A stretch of 64,000 nucleotides of DNA from an uncultured Marinobacter sp. GTDB taxonomy: Bacteria > Pseudomonadota > Gammaproteobacteria > Pseudomonadales > Oleiphilaceae. Below the pieces are notes generated by a model. That model saw only the letters and a program-made list of their open reading frames with translations. It ran no database searches and was not told the DNA's origin. The number at the start of each line of letters is the position of its first letter. The first letter of the stretch is position 1. The DNA is taken from contig NZ_CANLBK010000002.1 in the NCBI RefSeq assembly GCF_947488835.1, forward strand, positions 248,001 to 312,000. The letters run 5' to 3'. The position numbers and the translations under genes were made by a program. Positions 16,323 to 25,408 of the stretch are shown in pieces.

Positions 16323-17393
16323 ATGTCTGACCACAGTGATGCTGTGAAGTCCGCGTCGCGGCGCGAGCGAGGCATGAAGTTCTGGAAAGTTGTCCGCCGG
16401 GTGTGTCAGCTTGCGGCGACGATTGATATTTCTTTTTTCTTCCTGTTTCTTTTCCTCGGGTCGCCGGTTCTGGCGTGGATAAACGTTGCCAGTGTGGCTA
16501 TGTATACGGCTGCGTACTATGCAATCAAACGCAGGCAGAATCGCCTTGCGATTGCGCTCATCTGGCTAGAAGTCATTGTCCACTCGGCGTTAGGATCCCT
16601 GATGATCGGATGGGAAAGTGGCTTTCACTACTACCTGCTGATGTTCATTCCGGCTGTATGTATCAGTTCGGTGCGCTTGGGCACCATTATTTCTTTGATA
16701 GTCGTGATCTGGGCCTACTACGTAGGGCTCGATATTCTTATGTGGTTCATGGAGCCTCTCCAGCCAATACCATCGGGCGCCCTGCTCGGCGTTCACCTGT
16801 TCAATCTTAGTGTTGTGTTGGCGATGCTTGCTTACCTGTCATTCTTTTATATGAAGATGGTGGTGTCGGCGCAGCGCAAACTCCAGAAGCTCGCTACGGT
16901 AGATTCGCTGACCGGGCTGTTTAATCGTCGCCACGGAAGTGATCTGGCTGAAAATGAAATCGCCCGTTTCCGCAGGGTGGGGCACCCTGTTGCGTTTATG
17001 TTGCTCGACGTGGATCACTTCAAGTTATTCAACGACCGGTACGGCCATGAAACAGGTGACACAATTCTGGCTGAGATCGGACAGGTTATTCCGGCACAAT
17101 TAAGGTCCCAGGACATCGCTGCACGCTGGGGAGGCGAGGAGTTTCTGGTTATTCTTCCCGACACCAAAATTGAAAGTGCACTGGCAAGCGCCGACAGGAT
17201 CAGGGTTGCACTTCGCAGTCATGACTGGAAACAGGCTACAGGTGAGTCCATTGATGTAACCGTCAGTGTTGGTGTGAGCGAGGTCTGTGAAAACGACGAT
17301 CTGGCATCTGCTATCGGTCGTGCGGATCGAGGGTTATATCGCGGTAAGGCTGGCGGGCGCAACCGTGTAGAGCATGAGGAAGAGTTATCGTGA
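16323..17393 (+). CDS. Membrane-bound diguanylate cyclase
   Basis: A 356-residue protein from ATG 16323 (a TTG 9 bases earlier is in frame). Residues about 40-185 hold five to six transmembrane helices with a short cytoplasmic N-terminus, resembling the MASE-type sensor regions. Then ATVDSLTGLFNRRHG opens a GGDEF domain. The active site is RWGGEEFLVILP, so the GGEEF form is intact and c-di-GMP synthesis is expected. No RxxD inhibitory site is visible at the usual distance upstream (FNDRYGHETGDTILAEIG precedes it). No EAL domain is present. The signal sensed is unknown. A strong terminator follows. Confidence 0.92.
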   Translation: MSDHSDAVKSASRRERGMKFWKVVRRVCQLAATIDISFFFLFLFLGSPVLAWINVASVAMYTAAYYAIKRRQNRLAIALIWLEVIVHSALGSLMIGWESGFHYYLLMFIPAVCISSVRLGTIISLIVVIWAYYVGLDILMWFMEPLQPIPSGALLGVHLFNLSVVLAMLAYLSFFYMKMVVSAQRKLQKLATVDSLTGLFNRRHGSDLAENEIARFRRVGHPVAFMLLDVDHFKLFNDRYGHETGDTILAEIGQVIPAQLRSQDIAARWGGEEFLVILPDTKIESALASADRIRVALRSHDWKQATGESIDVTVSVGVSEVCENDDLASAIGRADRGLYRGKAGGRNRVEHEEELS

Positions 17394-17436
17394 TAAAGCA
17401 GGATAACGAGGTGGCGGCAGAGGAATTTCAGGCAAC

Positions 17437-17466
17437 AAAAAAGGCAGCCGAAGCTGCCTTTTTTTT
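17437..17466. terminator. Bidirectional rho-independent terminator
   Basis: AAAAAAGGCAGC (17437-17448) pairs with GCTGCCTTTTTT (17453-17464) around CGAA, with T runs on both strands. It serves the diguanylate cyclase gene and the convergent cold-shock gene. Confidence 0.95.
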
Positions 17467-17481
17467 AACGCTGACTGTCAA

Positions 17482-17688
17482 TTAAACAGCAACAACGTTC
17501 TCAGCCTGAGGACCTTTCTGGCCCTGAGTCACGGTGAAGTCAACTTGCTGGCCTTCAGCCAGAGTCTTAAAACCGCCGCCCTGAATAGCGCTGTAGTGAA
17601 CAAATACGTCGGGGCCGCCTTCACGAGTGATAAAGCCAAAACCTTTTGCTTCGTTGAAAAACTTAACAGTACCGGTAACAGTAGACAT
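17482..17688 (-). CDS. Cold-shock protein (CspA family)
   Basis: A 68-residue single cold-shock domain. [21 protein letters not shown] carries RNP1 (KGFGFI), and DVFVHYSAI carries RNP2. It binds single-stranded nucleic acid and melts mRNA structure. Upstream there are about 290 bases before the next gene, enough for the long 5' leader that many csp genes use for temperature control. I could not identify a defined cold box in it. Confidence 0.95.
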   Translation of the reverse strand: MSTVTGTVKFFNEAKGFGFITREGGPDVFVHYSAIQGGGFKTLAEGQQVDFTVTQGQKGPQAENVVAV

Positions 17689-17982
17689 AATATAATCCTG
17701 ATTTCAATCATTTAATGTGCCGCCAGATCATCGTGTTGATGGCTGGTCAGCGGTATGCGGAAACAAACAACGGGCGTGATCAAAAACAGGACGTACAACT
17801 ACTGGAATGCGTCATATTGATGAAGTGCTTTGCTAAATCTTTCCAACGAGGGCCACTGTACCTGCTGGCCGATGAAAAGCAAAGGACTTTCTTGTACGCA
17901 TAAACCCGACATTTTCAGCAACATGAGGTATGTTTGCGTCAGCAATTTGAATTAATAATCAATTAACAAAGGAGTTTCCGCT

Positions 17983-18837
17983 TTGTCTGAGCTATCCACC
18001 TACGAAAGTTTTGCTGTCAGTGTTGAGAACAATATTGCTCATGTGCAATTCAAACGCCCGGAAGCACTGAACTCCATGAACAAGGCCTTTTGGCTTGAGC
18101 TGCCCAAGTGCATGCAGGACATCGAAGCGAACACTGATGCCCGGGTCATTGTAGTGTCATCCACGGGTAAGCATTTTTCAGCTGGTATGGACCTTGGCGT
18201 TTTTACAGATTCCAAAGCCGTGCCGATGAGTGGCGATCCTGGTCGAATGGCGGAGAATCTGCGCCGTGTTGTAATGCAACTTCAGGACACTCTGACCTCT
18301 CTGGAGAATGTTCGCTTGCCAGTGCTTGCAGCCATTCATGGAGGTTGTATAGGTGGCGCACTGGATTTGGTGTGTGCGGCAGATAGCCGCTATTGCACCG
18401 AAGATGCGTATTTTACGATCAAGGAAACCGAGCTGGGCATGACGGCGGATGTGGGCACTTTGCAACGCTTGCCCAAGCTGATGCCGGAAGGTGTCGTACG
18501 TGAGCTGGCTTATACCGGCCGTAAGTTCACTGCGCAGGAGGCCAAAGGGCTGGGTTTTGTGAATGCGCTTTATCCTGACCAGGAATCGTTGCTTGCCGGA
18601 GTTATGGAGGTTGCCGCGCAGATTGCCGCCAACTCACCGCTGGCGGTTACGGGGTGCAAGGAAATGCTGAACTACAGCCGTGATCACACAGTGGCTGACA
18701 GCCTGAAATACATGGCAACCTGGCAAGCCGGCATGTTCCGCCCCACGGACATGATGAAAACCTTCCAGGCGAAAGCCCAGAAGCAGGCACCACAGTATGA
18801 TGACCTGTTCCCCGTGAAGAGCCTCTTTGAAAAGTAA
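17983..18837 (+). CDS. Crotonase, ECH1-like dienoyl-CoA isomerase
   Basis: A 284-residue enoyl-CoA hydratase/isomerase family protein starting at TTG 17983, with AAAGGAG 8 bases upstream. HFSAGMDLGVF and GGCIGGALDLV form the oxyanion hole. KETELGMTADVGTLQRLPKL is the signature of delta(3,5)-delta(2,4)-dienoyl-CoA isomerase: the Glu and Asp eight residues apart and the Asp of GGALDL are the acid/base residues known from rat ECH1. It should move double bonds of unsaturated fatty acids so that beta-oxidation can continue. It is followed after 6 bases by a CPBP protease gene, probably on the same transcript. Confidence 0.88.
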   Translation: MSELSTYESFAVSVENNIAHVQFKRPEALNSMNKAFWLELPKCMQDIEANTDARVIVVSSTGKHFSAGMDLGVFTDSKAVPMSGDPGRMAENLRRVVMQLQDTLTSLENVRLPVLAAIHGGCIGGALDLVCAADSRYCTEDAYFTIKETELGMTADVGTLQRLPKLMPEGVVRELAYTGRKFTAQEAKGLGFVNALYPDQESLLAGVMEVAAQIAANSPLAVTGCKEMLNYSRDHTVADSLKYMATWQAGMFRPTDMMKTFQAKAQKQAPQYDDLFPVKSLFEK

Positions 18838-18843
18838 CTGGCG

Positions 18844-19440
18844 GTGACGAAACGGAGCAGGGCAAACCTGTCGTCCTATGCTGCCCTGGCGTTCCAGGGT
18901 GGCATAGGGGTGGTCGGATTGCTGGTGATCCTGGTTGCAGATATTCCGGTGCAGTTATTCGGCGCCGGCATTCTGCAAAGCATGTTGTTGGGTGTTCTGG
19001 GTGCCTTATGCACGTACGGAGCGTTATTGCTTCTTACACAGATTCCAGGTCTGTTTCCGGACAACCTTGGCCAGCAAATGCGCGGGCTGCACCGGTTTGC
19101 CTCAGGCTATTCCTGGTTTGTTCTTTTGCTGCTCTCGGTTTTTGCCGGTGTGGGGGAGGAGTTGCTGTTCCGGGGAGCGGTACAGGGTTGGCTTGTGGAG
19201 CACACCAATACTGCAACTGGCGTACTGCTGGCCTCTGTACTGTTTGGCTTGGTGCACTATGCCTCTTTCACCTACTTTTTAGTGGCTACCTGCCTGGGAT
19301 TGGTGCTGGGTGCGGCTTACGCAGTAACCGATAGCCTGCTTCTGGTGATGGTCTGGCACGGAGTTTACGACATGCTGGCGCTGTTCTTTCTGCTCAGGTT
19401 TCCTGAGTGGTTTGGTGTAAGTGTGAATCGGAAAGCTTAG
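18844..19440 (+). CDS. CPBP family intramembrane glutamic protease
   Basis: A 198-residue membrane protein starting at GTG 18844, just after the isomerase gene. Five or so transmembrane helices are visible. GVGEELLFRGAVQGWL near residue 102 is the EExxxR motif, FGLVHYASF gives the FxxxH motif, and MVWHGVYD a later His. These are the catalytic residues of the ABI/CAAX protease family (Rce1 fold). Bacterial members cut membrane or lipoprotein substrates or process peptides; no substrate can be named. The last 4 bases overlap the convergent argP gene. Confidence 0.85.
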   Translation: MTKRSRANLSSYAALAFQGGIGVVGLLVILVADIPVQLFGAGILQSMLLGVLGALCTYGALLLLTQIPGLFPDNLGQQMRGLHRFASGYSWFVLLLLSVFAGVGEELLFRGAVQGWLVEHTNTATGVLLASVLFGLVHYASFTYFLVATCLGLVLGAAYAVTDSLLLVMVWHGVYDMLALFFLLRFPEWFGVSVNRKA

Positions 19441-20303
19441 GCAGATGCCGCTTGCAATGCTGCGGTTAGCCGCTCCATGACACGGCCGCTGTGGCGCCAG
19501 AAATGCCAGTACAGTTTCACATCAAGTGATAGGCCGGGAGCAATGTTCACCAGCTGCCCTGTTTCAATTTCCCGCCAGGCCTGAATCTCCGGAATCATAC
19601 CGTACCCCATGCCAGCCAGCGCCAGTCTTACAAAACCTTCGGAGGAAGGGCAGAGATGATAGGGAAAAGCGCCGTGATATCCGCTCTGGGCTAAAAACCG
19701 GTGCTGTAATTGGTCGTTGGGCCCGAATATGATCGCCGGCGCGGATTGCAGGCTTTGTTCGTTGAAACCCTGGCTGAAGTGTTGTGCCCTATAGGCGGGT
19801 GTGGCTAAAGGCAGATAGGTCATGGTGCCCAGGGGGACGCAGCGGGCTCCGGCGGCCGGCTGAGGATTGCTGCACAGGCAGGCCGCTACATCCCCTTCCC
19901 GCATCCTGCGCAGAGCGATATCCTGATCTTCCACTACGATATCCAGCAACAGGTCTTCTCTGGTGCAGAACTGGCCTATTGCATCGGCCCACCAGGTTGC
20001 CAGGCTGTCTGCGTTCAGGGCGATGCGTAGCCGGGTGGCCGGCTCTGAAAGAGCCGGAAGCGACTTTGCCAGGTCCCTTTCAAGAAGCTGAACCTGTTGA
20101 ACATGGTTGAGTAACTGTTGCCCGGCAGGTGTGGCCCTCAGAACCGGGCTGCGCAACAGAACCGGTTGGCCAATGCGAATTTCAAGGGTGCGGATCCGCT
20201 GGGAAACAGCGGATTGGCTCAGCCCCAGCACAACCCCGGCGCGCTCAAATCCGCCTGTCTCGATAACCGTGGCAAGCGCTTCAAGTAATTTGTAATCAAT
20301 CAT
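19437..20303 (-). CDS. argP: LysR regulator ArgP
   Basis: A 288-residue LysR-type regulator. DYKLLEALATVIETGGFERAG and LGLSQSAVSQRIRTLE form the N-terminal helix-turn-helix in the form typical of ArgP (IciA). The remainder is the effector domain. In E. coli ArgP senses lysine and arginine and activates the exporter gene argO. Here an ArgO/LysE-type exporter is divergent, 90 bases away, which strongly supports the assignment. The start codon overlaps a 15-bp palindrome with T-N11-A spacing. Confidence 0.85.
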   Translation of the reverse strand: MIDYKLLEALATVIETGGFERAGVVLGLSQSAVSQRIRTLEIRIGQPVLLRSPVLRATPAGQQLLNHVQQVQLLERDLAKSLPALSEPATRLRIALNADSLATWWADAIGQFCTREDLLLDIVVEDQDIALRRMREGDVAACLCSNPQPAAGARCVPLGTMTYLPLATPAYRAQHFSQGFNEQSLQSAPAIIFGPNDQLQHRFLAQSGYHGAFPYHLCPSSEGFVRLALAGMGYGMIPEIQAWREIETGQLVNIAPGLSLDVKLYWHFWRHSGRVMERLTAALQAASA

Positions 20304-20316
20304 AAGGTCAGCTTAT
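20302..20316. promoter_or_regulatory. Candidate ArgP operator
   Basis: ATAAG (20302-20306) and CTTAT (20312-20316) are perfect inverted repeats around GTCAG and contain a T-N11-A LysR box. The site touches the argP start codon and faces argO, as expected for an autoregulated divergent pair. Confidence 0.45.
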
Positions 20317-20395
20317 GCACTATTACGAGTATGAATTTTAAGTATAGCGTTATGTGAGTATTCTTGCGGCATCTGAAACAGCGGAGTTCGTAACT

Positions 20396-21010
20396 GTGTT
20401 TGAAAGCTACCTTACGGGGTTAATTGTTTGCGGTGGCCTCATCATCGCTATCGGAGCGCAAAACGCTTATGTACTGAGCCAGGCGATACGGCGCGAGCAT
20501 CACTGGTTGGCAGCGGGCTTGTGTATGGTTTCAGATGTAACACTCTTTACCTTGGGTATGTTCGGCGTAAGTGCAGCGTTGATGGCGATGCCGGAAGCCC
20601 TGGAGATTTTGCGCTGGCTTGGGGTGGCTTTCCTTGGCTGGCTTGCCGTTCAGGCATTTGTGAGAGCGGGCAGGGGAAGAGGAGCGCTGGAAGTTGGAGA
20701 GGCAAAGCGAAGAAGCTTGAAAGGCGTTTTGTTTACCACGCTGGCGGTGACCTTGCTGAACCCCCAGGTGTATCTGGATACGCTTTTGTTGATTCCAGCG
20801 GTAGGTGCTCAGCAGGAGAATGCAACGACCTTTGTAGCGGGGGCCAGTAGCGCTTCAGTTATGTGGTTTGGGTTGTTGGCCTGGAGCGGGTCCGCCATGG
20901 CACCGATACTGTCACGCCCAATGGCTTGGCGAATCATTGATGGTGCAATCGGTGTGATGATGGCGGCTATTGCTATTCATCTTGCTGCAAATGGCAGTTT
21001 GCAGGGCTAA
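20396..21010 (+). CDS. argO: LysE/ArgO-type amino acid exporter
   Basis: A 204-residue exporter of arginine/lysine with six predicted helices. LTGLIVCGGLIIAIGAQNAYVL is the LysE-family N-terminus, and TLAVTLLNPQVYLDTLLLIPAVGAQ carries the conserved NPxxYLD. I prefer the GTG at 20396, which has GGAG 9 bases upstream and gives the normal family length. The frame can be extended to GTG 20354, but that start has no ribosome site. Paired with argP, so induction by basic amino acids is expected. Confidence 0.87.
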   Translation: MFESYLTGLIVCGGLIIAIGAQNAYVLSQAIRREHHWLAAGLCMVSDVTLFTLGMFGVSAALMAMPEALEILRWLGVAFLGWLAVQAFVRAGRGRGALEVGEAKRRSLKGVLFTTLAVTLLNPQVYLDTLLLIPAVGAQQENATTFVAGASSASVMWFGLLAWSGSAMAPILSRPMAWRIIDGAIGVMMAAIAIHLAANGSLQG

Positions 21011-21019
21011 GTGCCCCGT

Positions 21020-21520
21020 TTAATCGAAACGGCGGGCCTGGGAAAGGCGGTCGCGCCAATAATAGCCATTCAGATCTGACATGATGACCCCGGACGATGT
21101 TGAAGCATGAATGAAGCGATTGTCTCCCATGTAAATGCCGGCGTGTTGATCCTTGCCCGCTATCCGGAAAAAGACAATGTCACCCGGTTCAATGTTCTCA
21201 GTGGAAACCGCCTTGCCATGGCGCAGCATGAGTGAGGTGGAACGTGGCAATTGCTGGCCGAGGCTTTCATGATAGGCGGTGGTTATAAAACCCGAGCAGT
21301 CAAACCCGCTACCCGTGGTTCCGCCGTAGTGATAGGGCGCACCTTGATAGCGCTCGAATACCTGCCACAGTTTATCGGCTTTCACCGAGCCGGGCGCAGC
21401 TTCTTCCGGCTGATACTGTGAGTATGGGGCGGTAGATTGCAATTGTTGGTTGCTGGCGCACCCGCCCAATATAAACGACACGAGAGCCACCACCATGGCA
21501 TGTTTGGCAAAGTAGGCCAT
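21020..21520 (-). CDS. NlpC/P60 family lipoprotein
   Basis: A 166-residue exported lipoprotein with lipobox ILGGCAS at residues 18-24. The NlpC/P60 domain shows the catalytic Cys in GFDCSGFITTAYH, the His in DQHAGIYMG and the third residue in RFIHASTSSGV. Such enzymes cut the bond between D-Glu and meso-diaminopimelate in peptidoglycan stems. Its layout resembles Spr/MepS-type hydrolases, with a short linker after the lipid anchor. It converges on argO after 9 bases. Confidence 0.9.
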   Translation of the reverse strand: MAYFAKHAMVVALVSFILGGCASNQQLQSTAPYSQYQPEEAAPGSVKADKLWQVFERYQGAPYHYGGTTGSGFDCSGFITTAYHESLGQQLPRSTSLMLRHGKAVSTENIEPGDIVFFRIAGKDQHAGIYMGDNRFIHASTSSGVIMSDLNGYYWRDRLSQARRFD

Positions 21521-21613
21521 TGGAAGTCCTGAGCAAAGATTCTGTTTGGATACTGTATTATCTTAACCCGGCTATGTCAGGTTACGGTTTGCGCGATTTG
21601 GTATCCTAGCGAA

Positions 21614-22027
21614 ATGTTGAAAATATCGAATGCTGTTGAAATTGCGGAATGGGAAATCGAAATTACCCAAATTCGGTCTCAAGGCCCTGGTGGCCAGAAT
21701 GTGAATAAAGTGGCTTCTGCGGTACACCTTCGCTTTGATGTACCAAACTCTGCGCTGCCGCCGTTTTATAAGGAGCGCCTTATGGCGCTGCAGGACCAGC
21801 GCATCAGCAAGGAAGGTGTGGTTGTCATCAAGGCCCAATCGTTTCGTACACTGGAGCAGAATAAGGACGATGCGCTTGAGCGCTTGAAAGAACTGATACT
21901 CGAAGCGGTCAAGGTACAGAAAGTGCGCCGTGCTACCAGGCCTTCAAAATCCGCCCGGCGTAAACGGGTGGATAAGAAGACGCAAAAAGGCAGAACCAAG
22001 GCGCTGCGCGGCAAGGTTCAGATGTGA
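21614..22027 (+). CDS. arfB: Alternative ribosome-rescue hydrolase ArfB
   Basis: A 137-residue protein. ITQIRSQGPGGQNVNKVASAV contains the GGQ motif that hydrolyses peptidyl-tRNA. The C-terminal third is very basic (VRRATRPSKSARRKRVDKKTQKGR), which is the tail ArfB inserts into the empty mRNA channel of stalled ribosomes. Length and order match ArfB (YaeJ). The stop overlaps the convergent esterase gene by 10 bases. Confidence 0.95.
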   Translation: MLKISNAVEIAEWEIEITQIRSQGPGGQNVNKVASAVHLRFDVPNSALPPFYKERLMALQDQRISKEGVVVIKAQSFRTLEQNKDDALERLKELILEAVKVQKVRRATRPSKSARRKRVDKKTQKGRTKALRGKVQM

Positions 22028-23094
22028 GTTGTCTCTGATGCACGTTTTGGGGCTTCGATCTGTTTGATAAAAGCTTGCACGTCAAGAAACGCCTCCTCAG
22101 CTTCCGGTAGCATGGGTGTGAAAATCTGCCATACGTGAACCATGTCCGACCAGGTGTGCAACTTCACCTGTGAGCCTGCGGCTTTGGCCTTGGCGGCGTA
22201 TCGCCGAGCATTATCCAGTAGCATCTCTGAAGTGCTGGCCTGGATCAGTGTCGGGGGCAACTCTGCAAGGTTACCCAGCAGTGGCGATGCAACAGGACTG
22301 GTTGGCGAAATTCGGAAAGCCGCCAGTGTTGCCCACCAGATAACCGGCTTTGGAATCTTCGATAAACCGCCGAAAACTGGCCCCAGCATAGGATCTGTAG
22401 CGATATTGCTCCGGTTGCTCGGCGCTGAAAGTGTGAGGTCTGTGGACGGTGAAAACGCCACCGCTGCGTTCGCTTGGCGCAGGCCACTGTCACGAATCCA
22501 GGCCAGCAGGCCAAGGGTATGGCTGCCACCCGCAGAATCGCCCGCTACCAGAATGAACGAAGCCTCTCCGGCACCCTCCGGGCCGTTATCAATGAGCCAG
22601 GCGTATGCTTCACGACTATCTCGCACGCCATCCATAAAACGATGCTCGGGCATCAGGCGATAGTCCACAGCAAAGACGGCGGCATTAGCTATGTGGGATA
22701 GACGATCCGTAATGGCTCTGTGGCTGCGTGGACTCCCGGCGGCCCATGCGCCGCCATGAATGTAGAGAATACGCCTCCGGGCATCTGCACCCGGTGCGAT
22801 CACCCACTCACCGCGGGGGCTATCGCACCGCCGGAATTCGGACTGGAGTTGGAGGCCATCACTCAACCCGTCCATGTGTTTGCGCAGTGCCATGAGTCTT
22901 GCTTTACCTCGAAGCCCGTACCCAGCTTTGCGCATCTCTTTTAGCCGCTCGAGCACGTTCTGGTTCTCTGCACTGGGGCTTGTTGTCTTTACTGAATAGG
23001 TTTCCTCATCCAGATGAGAGAGATCCTCTATGCGAAAAAGCAGAAAAGTCAGTGCAACGATAAGTAAAACAACAGTGGCGATAATCCAGAACAT
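22018..23094 (-). CDS. Alpha/beta hydrolase of the hormone-sensitive lipase family
   Basis: An esterase of about 358 residues when started at ATG 23094; an extension to 23187 is possible but adds no signal. An N-terminal membrane anchor (FWIIATVVLLIVALTFLLF) precedes the catalytic part. HGGAWAAGSP is the HSL oxyanion loop, GDSAGGSHTLG contains the nucleophile Ser, DNARRYA supplies the Asp, and MVHVWQIF the His. It should hydrolyse carboxylic esters near the membrane. The substrate is unknown. The gene stands alone between two convergent or divergent neighbours. Confidence 0.85.
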   Translation of the reverse strand: MFWIIATVVLLIVALTFLLFRIEDLSHLDEETYSVKTTSPSAENQNVLERLKEMRKAGYGLRGKARLMALRKHMDGLSDGLQLQSEFRRCDSPRGEWVIAPGADARRRILYIHGGAWAAGSPRSHRAITDRLSHIANAAVFAVDYRLMPEHRFMDGVRDSREAYAWLIDNGPEGAGEASFILVAGDSAGGSHTLGLLAWIRDSGLRQANAAVAFSPSTDLTLSAPSNRSNIATDPMLGPVFGGLSKIPKPVIWWATLAAFRISPTSPVASPLLGNLAELPPTLIQASTSEMLLDNARRYAAKAKAAGSQVKLHTWSDMVHVWQIFTPMLPEAEEAFLDVQAFIKQIEAPKRASETTHI

Positions 23095-23209
23095 GAGTAG
23101 CCCGTATCCTGAGAGTTGGCCCGGATGCTCCGGGCACACTATGCTTTGTATCAAAGCATCGCAGATTTTTGCGATTGATACCTTCAAATGTCACAGAAGG
23201 AGAAGGGCG

Positions 23210-23527
23210 ATGCAAATAGCCTATCGGGCCAAGGACATCACAGAAGCGCATATCGTTGCCGGGCTACTGAACGCCCGCGGCATTGAAACCCATGTAGGTG
23301 GCCTTTATCTGCAGGGTGCAATGGGCGAGATTGGTGCTGCGGGTTTCAGCAATGTTCATGTGGGCGATGAGGATCTCTACCCGGCCCGGCAGGTGATTGC
23401 AGAGTATGAGGCAAACGGGCAGGGCGCTCCCGCTGCGGAAGCTCGTGATGGCAAACCCGACTCTTATGCTCGCTGGTTTTTGTTGACCGTGTCAGTTCTG
23501 GCACTAATTTGGTTAAACCTTCGCTGA
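23210..23527 (+). CDS. DUF2007 domain protein
   Basis: A 105-residue protein starting at ATG 23210 behind AAGGAGAAGGG. MQIAYRAKDITEAHIVAGLLNARGIETHVGG followed by NVHVGDEDLYPARQVIAEYE is the DUF2007 domain, a small ferredoxin-like fold thought to sense or bind signals. A single C-terminal hydrophobic helix (WFLLTVSVLALIWLNLR) anchors it to the membrane. The frame continues back to 23030 on this strand, but that part overlaps the esterase gene and lacks a ribosome site. Function is unknown. Confidence 0.85.
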   Translation: MQIAYRAKDITEAHIVAGLLNARGIETHVGGLYLQGAMGEIGAAGFSNVHVGDEDLYPARQVIAEYEANGQGAPAAEARDGKPDSYARWFLLTVSVLALIWLNLR

Positions 23528-23553
23528 TGCATCTGCCTTGTCGTGCTTGTTGA

Positions 23554-24501
23554 TCACCGCTTGACGCTACGCTGCCTTGGCTTTCCGGCTTTGGGGCGCT
23601 TTGACGATACAGGTCTTTTTCCTGCAGGGGGCCTTGTGTTTGATGGCCCCGGCTTTTTCCTGCCTTTATTGCCCTCCCGTTGGCCTGCTTTTGGCCCAGG
23701 TGCAGGCGGGCGCGCGGAGCCCTTGGGTTTGCCAGTCGCCTTTTTCCTGGCGGTGGCGGGCTTGTCTGGCGCGCCATCTGATGATGAATCACGTATGGCA
23801 TTAAACAGGCCTGCCAGTTCTTTCTCCGTAAGATCCCGCCATTGACCTACCGCCAACCCTTTCAGATTGACGTTCATAATACGGACGCGCTCAAGCCGGG
23901 TGACCTCAAATCCGAAGTGCTCGCTCATTCTACGAATCTGTCGATTCAGCCCTTGCACCAATATTATGCGAAATACAAAACGGCTCTCTTGTACTACTTT
24001 GCATTTTTTGGTCATGGTGCCGAGGATGGGTACGCCCCCTGCCATGCCTTGGATAAAAGACTTGGTGATGGGCTTGTCGACCGTTACCACATATTCTTTT
24101 TCGTGATTGTTCCCGGCACGAAGGATTTTGTTGACCAGATCGCCGTTGCTGGTCATGAAAATCAGGCCCTGGGAGTCTTTGTCGAGGCGGCCGATTGGGA
24201 AAATACGCGTACTGTGACCAACAAAACGCTGTATGTTGTACCTTTCCGCATCGTCGGTTGTGCTGACAATACCCACGGGTTTGTTGAGAGCAATAAACAC
24301 CAGATCTTCTTCTGCCCGCGGCTCGATCACCTGGCCGTTAACTCTGACCGTATCGCCGGGTAATACCTGATCCCCCACGCTGGCGCGCTTGCCATTGATG
24401 TAGACATTGCCCTGCTCAATGTAACGATCCGCTTCCCGGCGGGAACACATGCCGCTTTCGCTGATGTATTTGTTAAGGCGCGTGGAATGATTGCTGGTCA
24501 T
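23554..24501 (-). CDS. rluF: 23S rRNA pseudouridine synthase RluF
   Basis: A 315-residue pseudouridine synthase. An S4 RNA-binding domain ([31 protein letters not shown]) comes first. The catalytic domain has [14 protein letters not shown] with the nucleophile Asp, and EKEYVVTV and [17 protein letters not shown] follow. RluF modifies U2604 (and U2605) of 23S rRNA. After residue 245 there is a tail of about 70 residues made almost only of Lys, Arg, Pro, Gly, Ala and Ser, without clear homology, likely disordered and RNA-binding. The core is typical of RluF rather than RluB/RluE. Confidence 0.9.
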   Translation of the reverse strand: MTSNHSTRLNKYISESGMCSRREADRYIEQGNVYINGKRASVGDQVLPGDTVRVNGQVIEPRAEEDLVFIALNKPVGIVSTTDDAERYNIQRFVGHSTRIFPIGRLDKDSQGLIFMTSNGDLVNKILRAGNNHEKEYVVTVDKPITKSFIQGMAGGVPILGTMTKKCKVVQESRFVFRIILVQGLNRQIRRMSEHFGFEVTRLERVRIMNVNLKGLAVGQWRDLTEKELAGLFNAIRDSSSDGAPDKPATARKKATGKPKGSARPPAPGPKAGQREGNKGRKKPGPSNTRPPAGKRPVSSKRPKAGKPRQRSVKR

Positions 24502-24638
24502 TTACTGTCCGGTTGTGAAGCTGAGAGCGGGCATCATAGCAGGCAGCTGATTCTCTCGCAGCCCACCGGTTGGTGCTTTATTGCGCAGTCTGTCATTATT
24601 TTCCAATGTATTTCTCAGCCCTGAGGGCGCAGATATCA

Positions 24639-25391
24639 ATGAATGATACCTATTATTTTTTCGCAGTGTGGCGGGTGTGCTTTTGCAGAGTCTTCGCTGG
24701 CCTCGCTCTGCTGCTTGTCCTGCCTGCTTCCGCGCAGACGCTTCACCTGGTAACGGAGGAGTGGCCGGGCCTGATTAACGATACACCGCAAGGGCCTGGT
24801 GGTGTGCTATGGGAAATATCAAGAGACGTGCTGGAAAGCATGGGATATCAGATAAAACTGGATTTTGTTCCTTGGAAGAGGGCTCAGCGCCTGGTGGCAG
24901 AGAATGCGCGCGACGGTATTATTGGCATGGGCATAACCGATGAGCGAGAGAAAGTTTATCAGTTCCCGGATGAGGCACTTCTGGTGAGTGAAACTGCGGT
25001 CTACACGCTGAAAGACAAAAGCTTCGAATATGACGGCCTGGATTCCCTGACAGGAATGAACGTTGGGGTTTCCCCAGGCTATACGTACTCGCCTGAGGTC
25101 AGGGCTGCCACCCATTTTGAGCAAGTGAGTATGCCAACTATAGAATCTGGGTTGAAGATGCTGCTGCTGGGGCGGATCGATGCCATGTTGGCAAACCGGA
25201 ATGTTGTCTGGAAACAGGGCGAGCAGCTGGGTATTGAAGATCAAATCAAGGCTTCCGGAAAACCTGTTAGTGGGGGCCCGGTTTACCTGGCTTTTAGTCC
25301 GGAAATTTCTGGTGAGTTTTTGGAGGCATTTTCTCAGGCACTGAAGCGCTACAAGGATACAGAGGCTCATGCAGTTGATGGCCTCCGGTAA
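24639..25391 (+). CDS. Periplasmic solute-binding protein (amino-acid type)
   Basis: A 250-residue exported protein of the SBP_bac_3 family from ATG 24639. A signal peptide runs to about residue 33 (VLPASAQT). LVTEEWPGLIND..., GVLWEISRDVLESMGYQIKLDFVPWKRAQRLVAENARDGIIGM and GLKMLLLGRIDAMLANRNV follow the type II binding-protein pattern. No ABC transporter genes are adjacent, so it may be an orphan sensor-like or uncoupled binding protein, as is common in marine gammaproteobacteria. Ligand is unknown. The stop codon lies in the loop of the following terminator. Confidence 0.82.
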   Translation: MNDTYYFFAVWRVCFCRVFAGLALLLVLPASAQTLHLVTEEWPGLINDTPQGPGGVLWEISRDVLESMGYQIKLDFVPWKRAQRLVAENARDGIIGMGITDEREKVYQFPDEALLVSETAVYTLKDKSFEYDGLDSLTGMNVGVSPGYTYSPEVRAATHFEQVSMPTIESGLKMLLLGRIDAMLANRNVVWKQGEQLGIEDQIKASGKPVSGGPVYLAFSPEISGEFLEAFSQALKRYKDTEAHAVDGLR

Positions 25392-25408
25392 ACCGGAGGC
25401 CATTTTTT
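25380..25408 (+). terminator. Rho-independent terminator
   Basis: GGCCTCCGG (25380-25388) pairs with CCGGAGGCC (25393-25401) around TAAA, followed by ATTTTTT. The stop codon of the solute-binding protein forms the loop. The stem also faces the end of the opposite gene. Confidence 0.92.

Noticed and set aside
17715..17903. 62-codon plus-strand frame upstream of the cold-shock gene
   Set aside because: Lies in the probable cold-shock leader, has no ribosome site and looks random.
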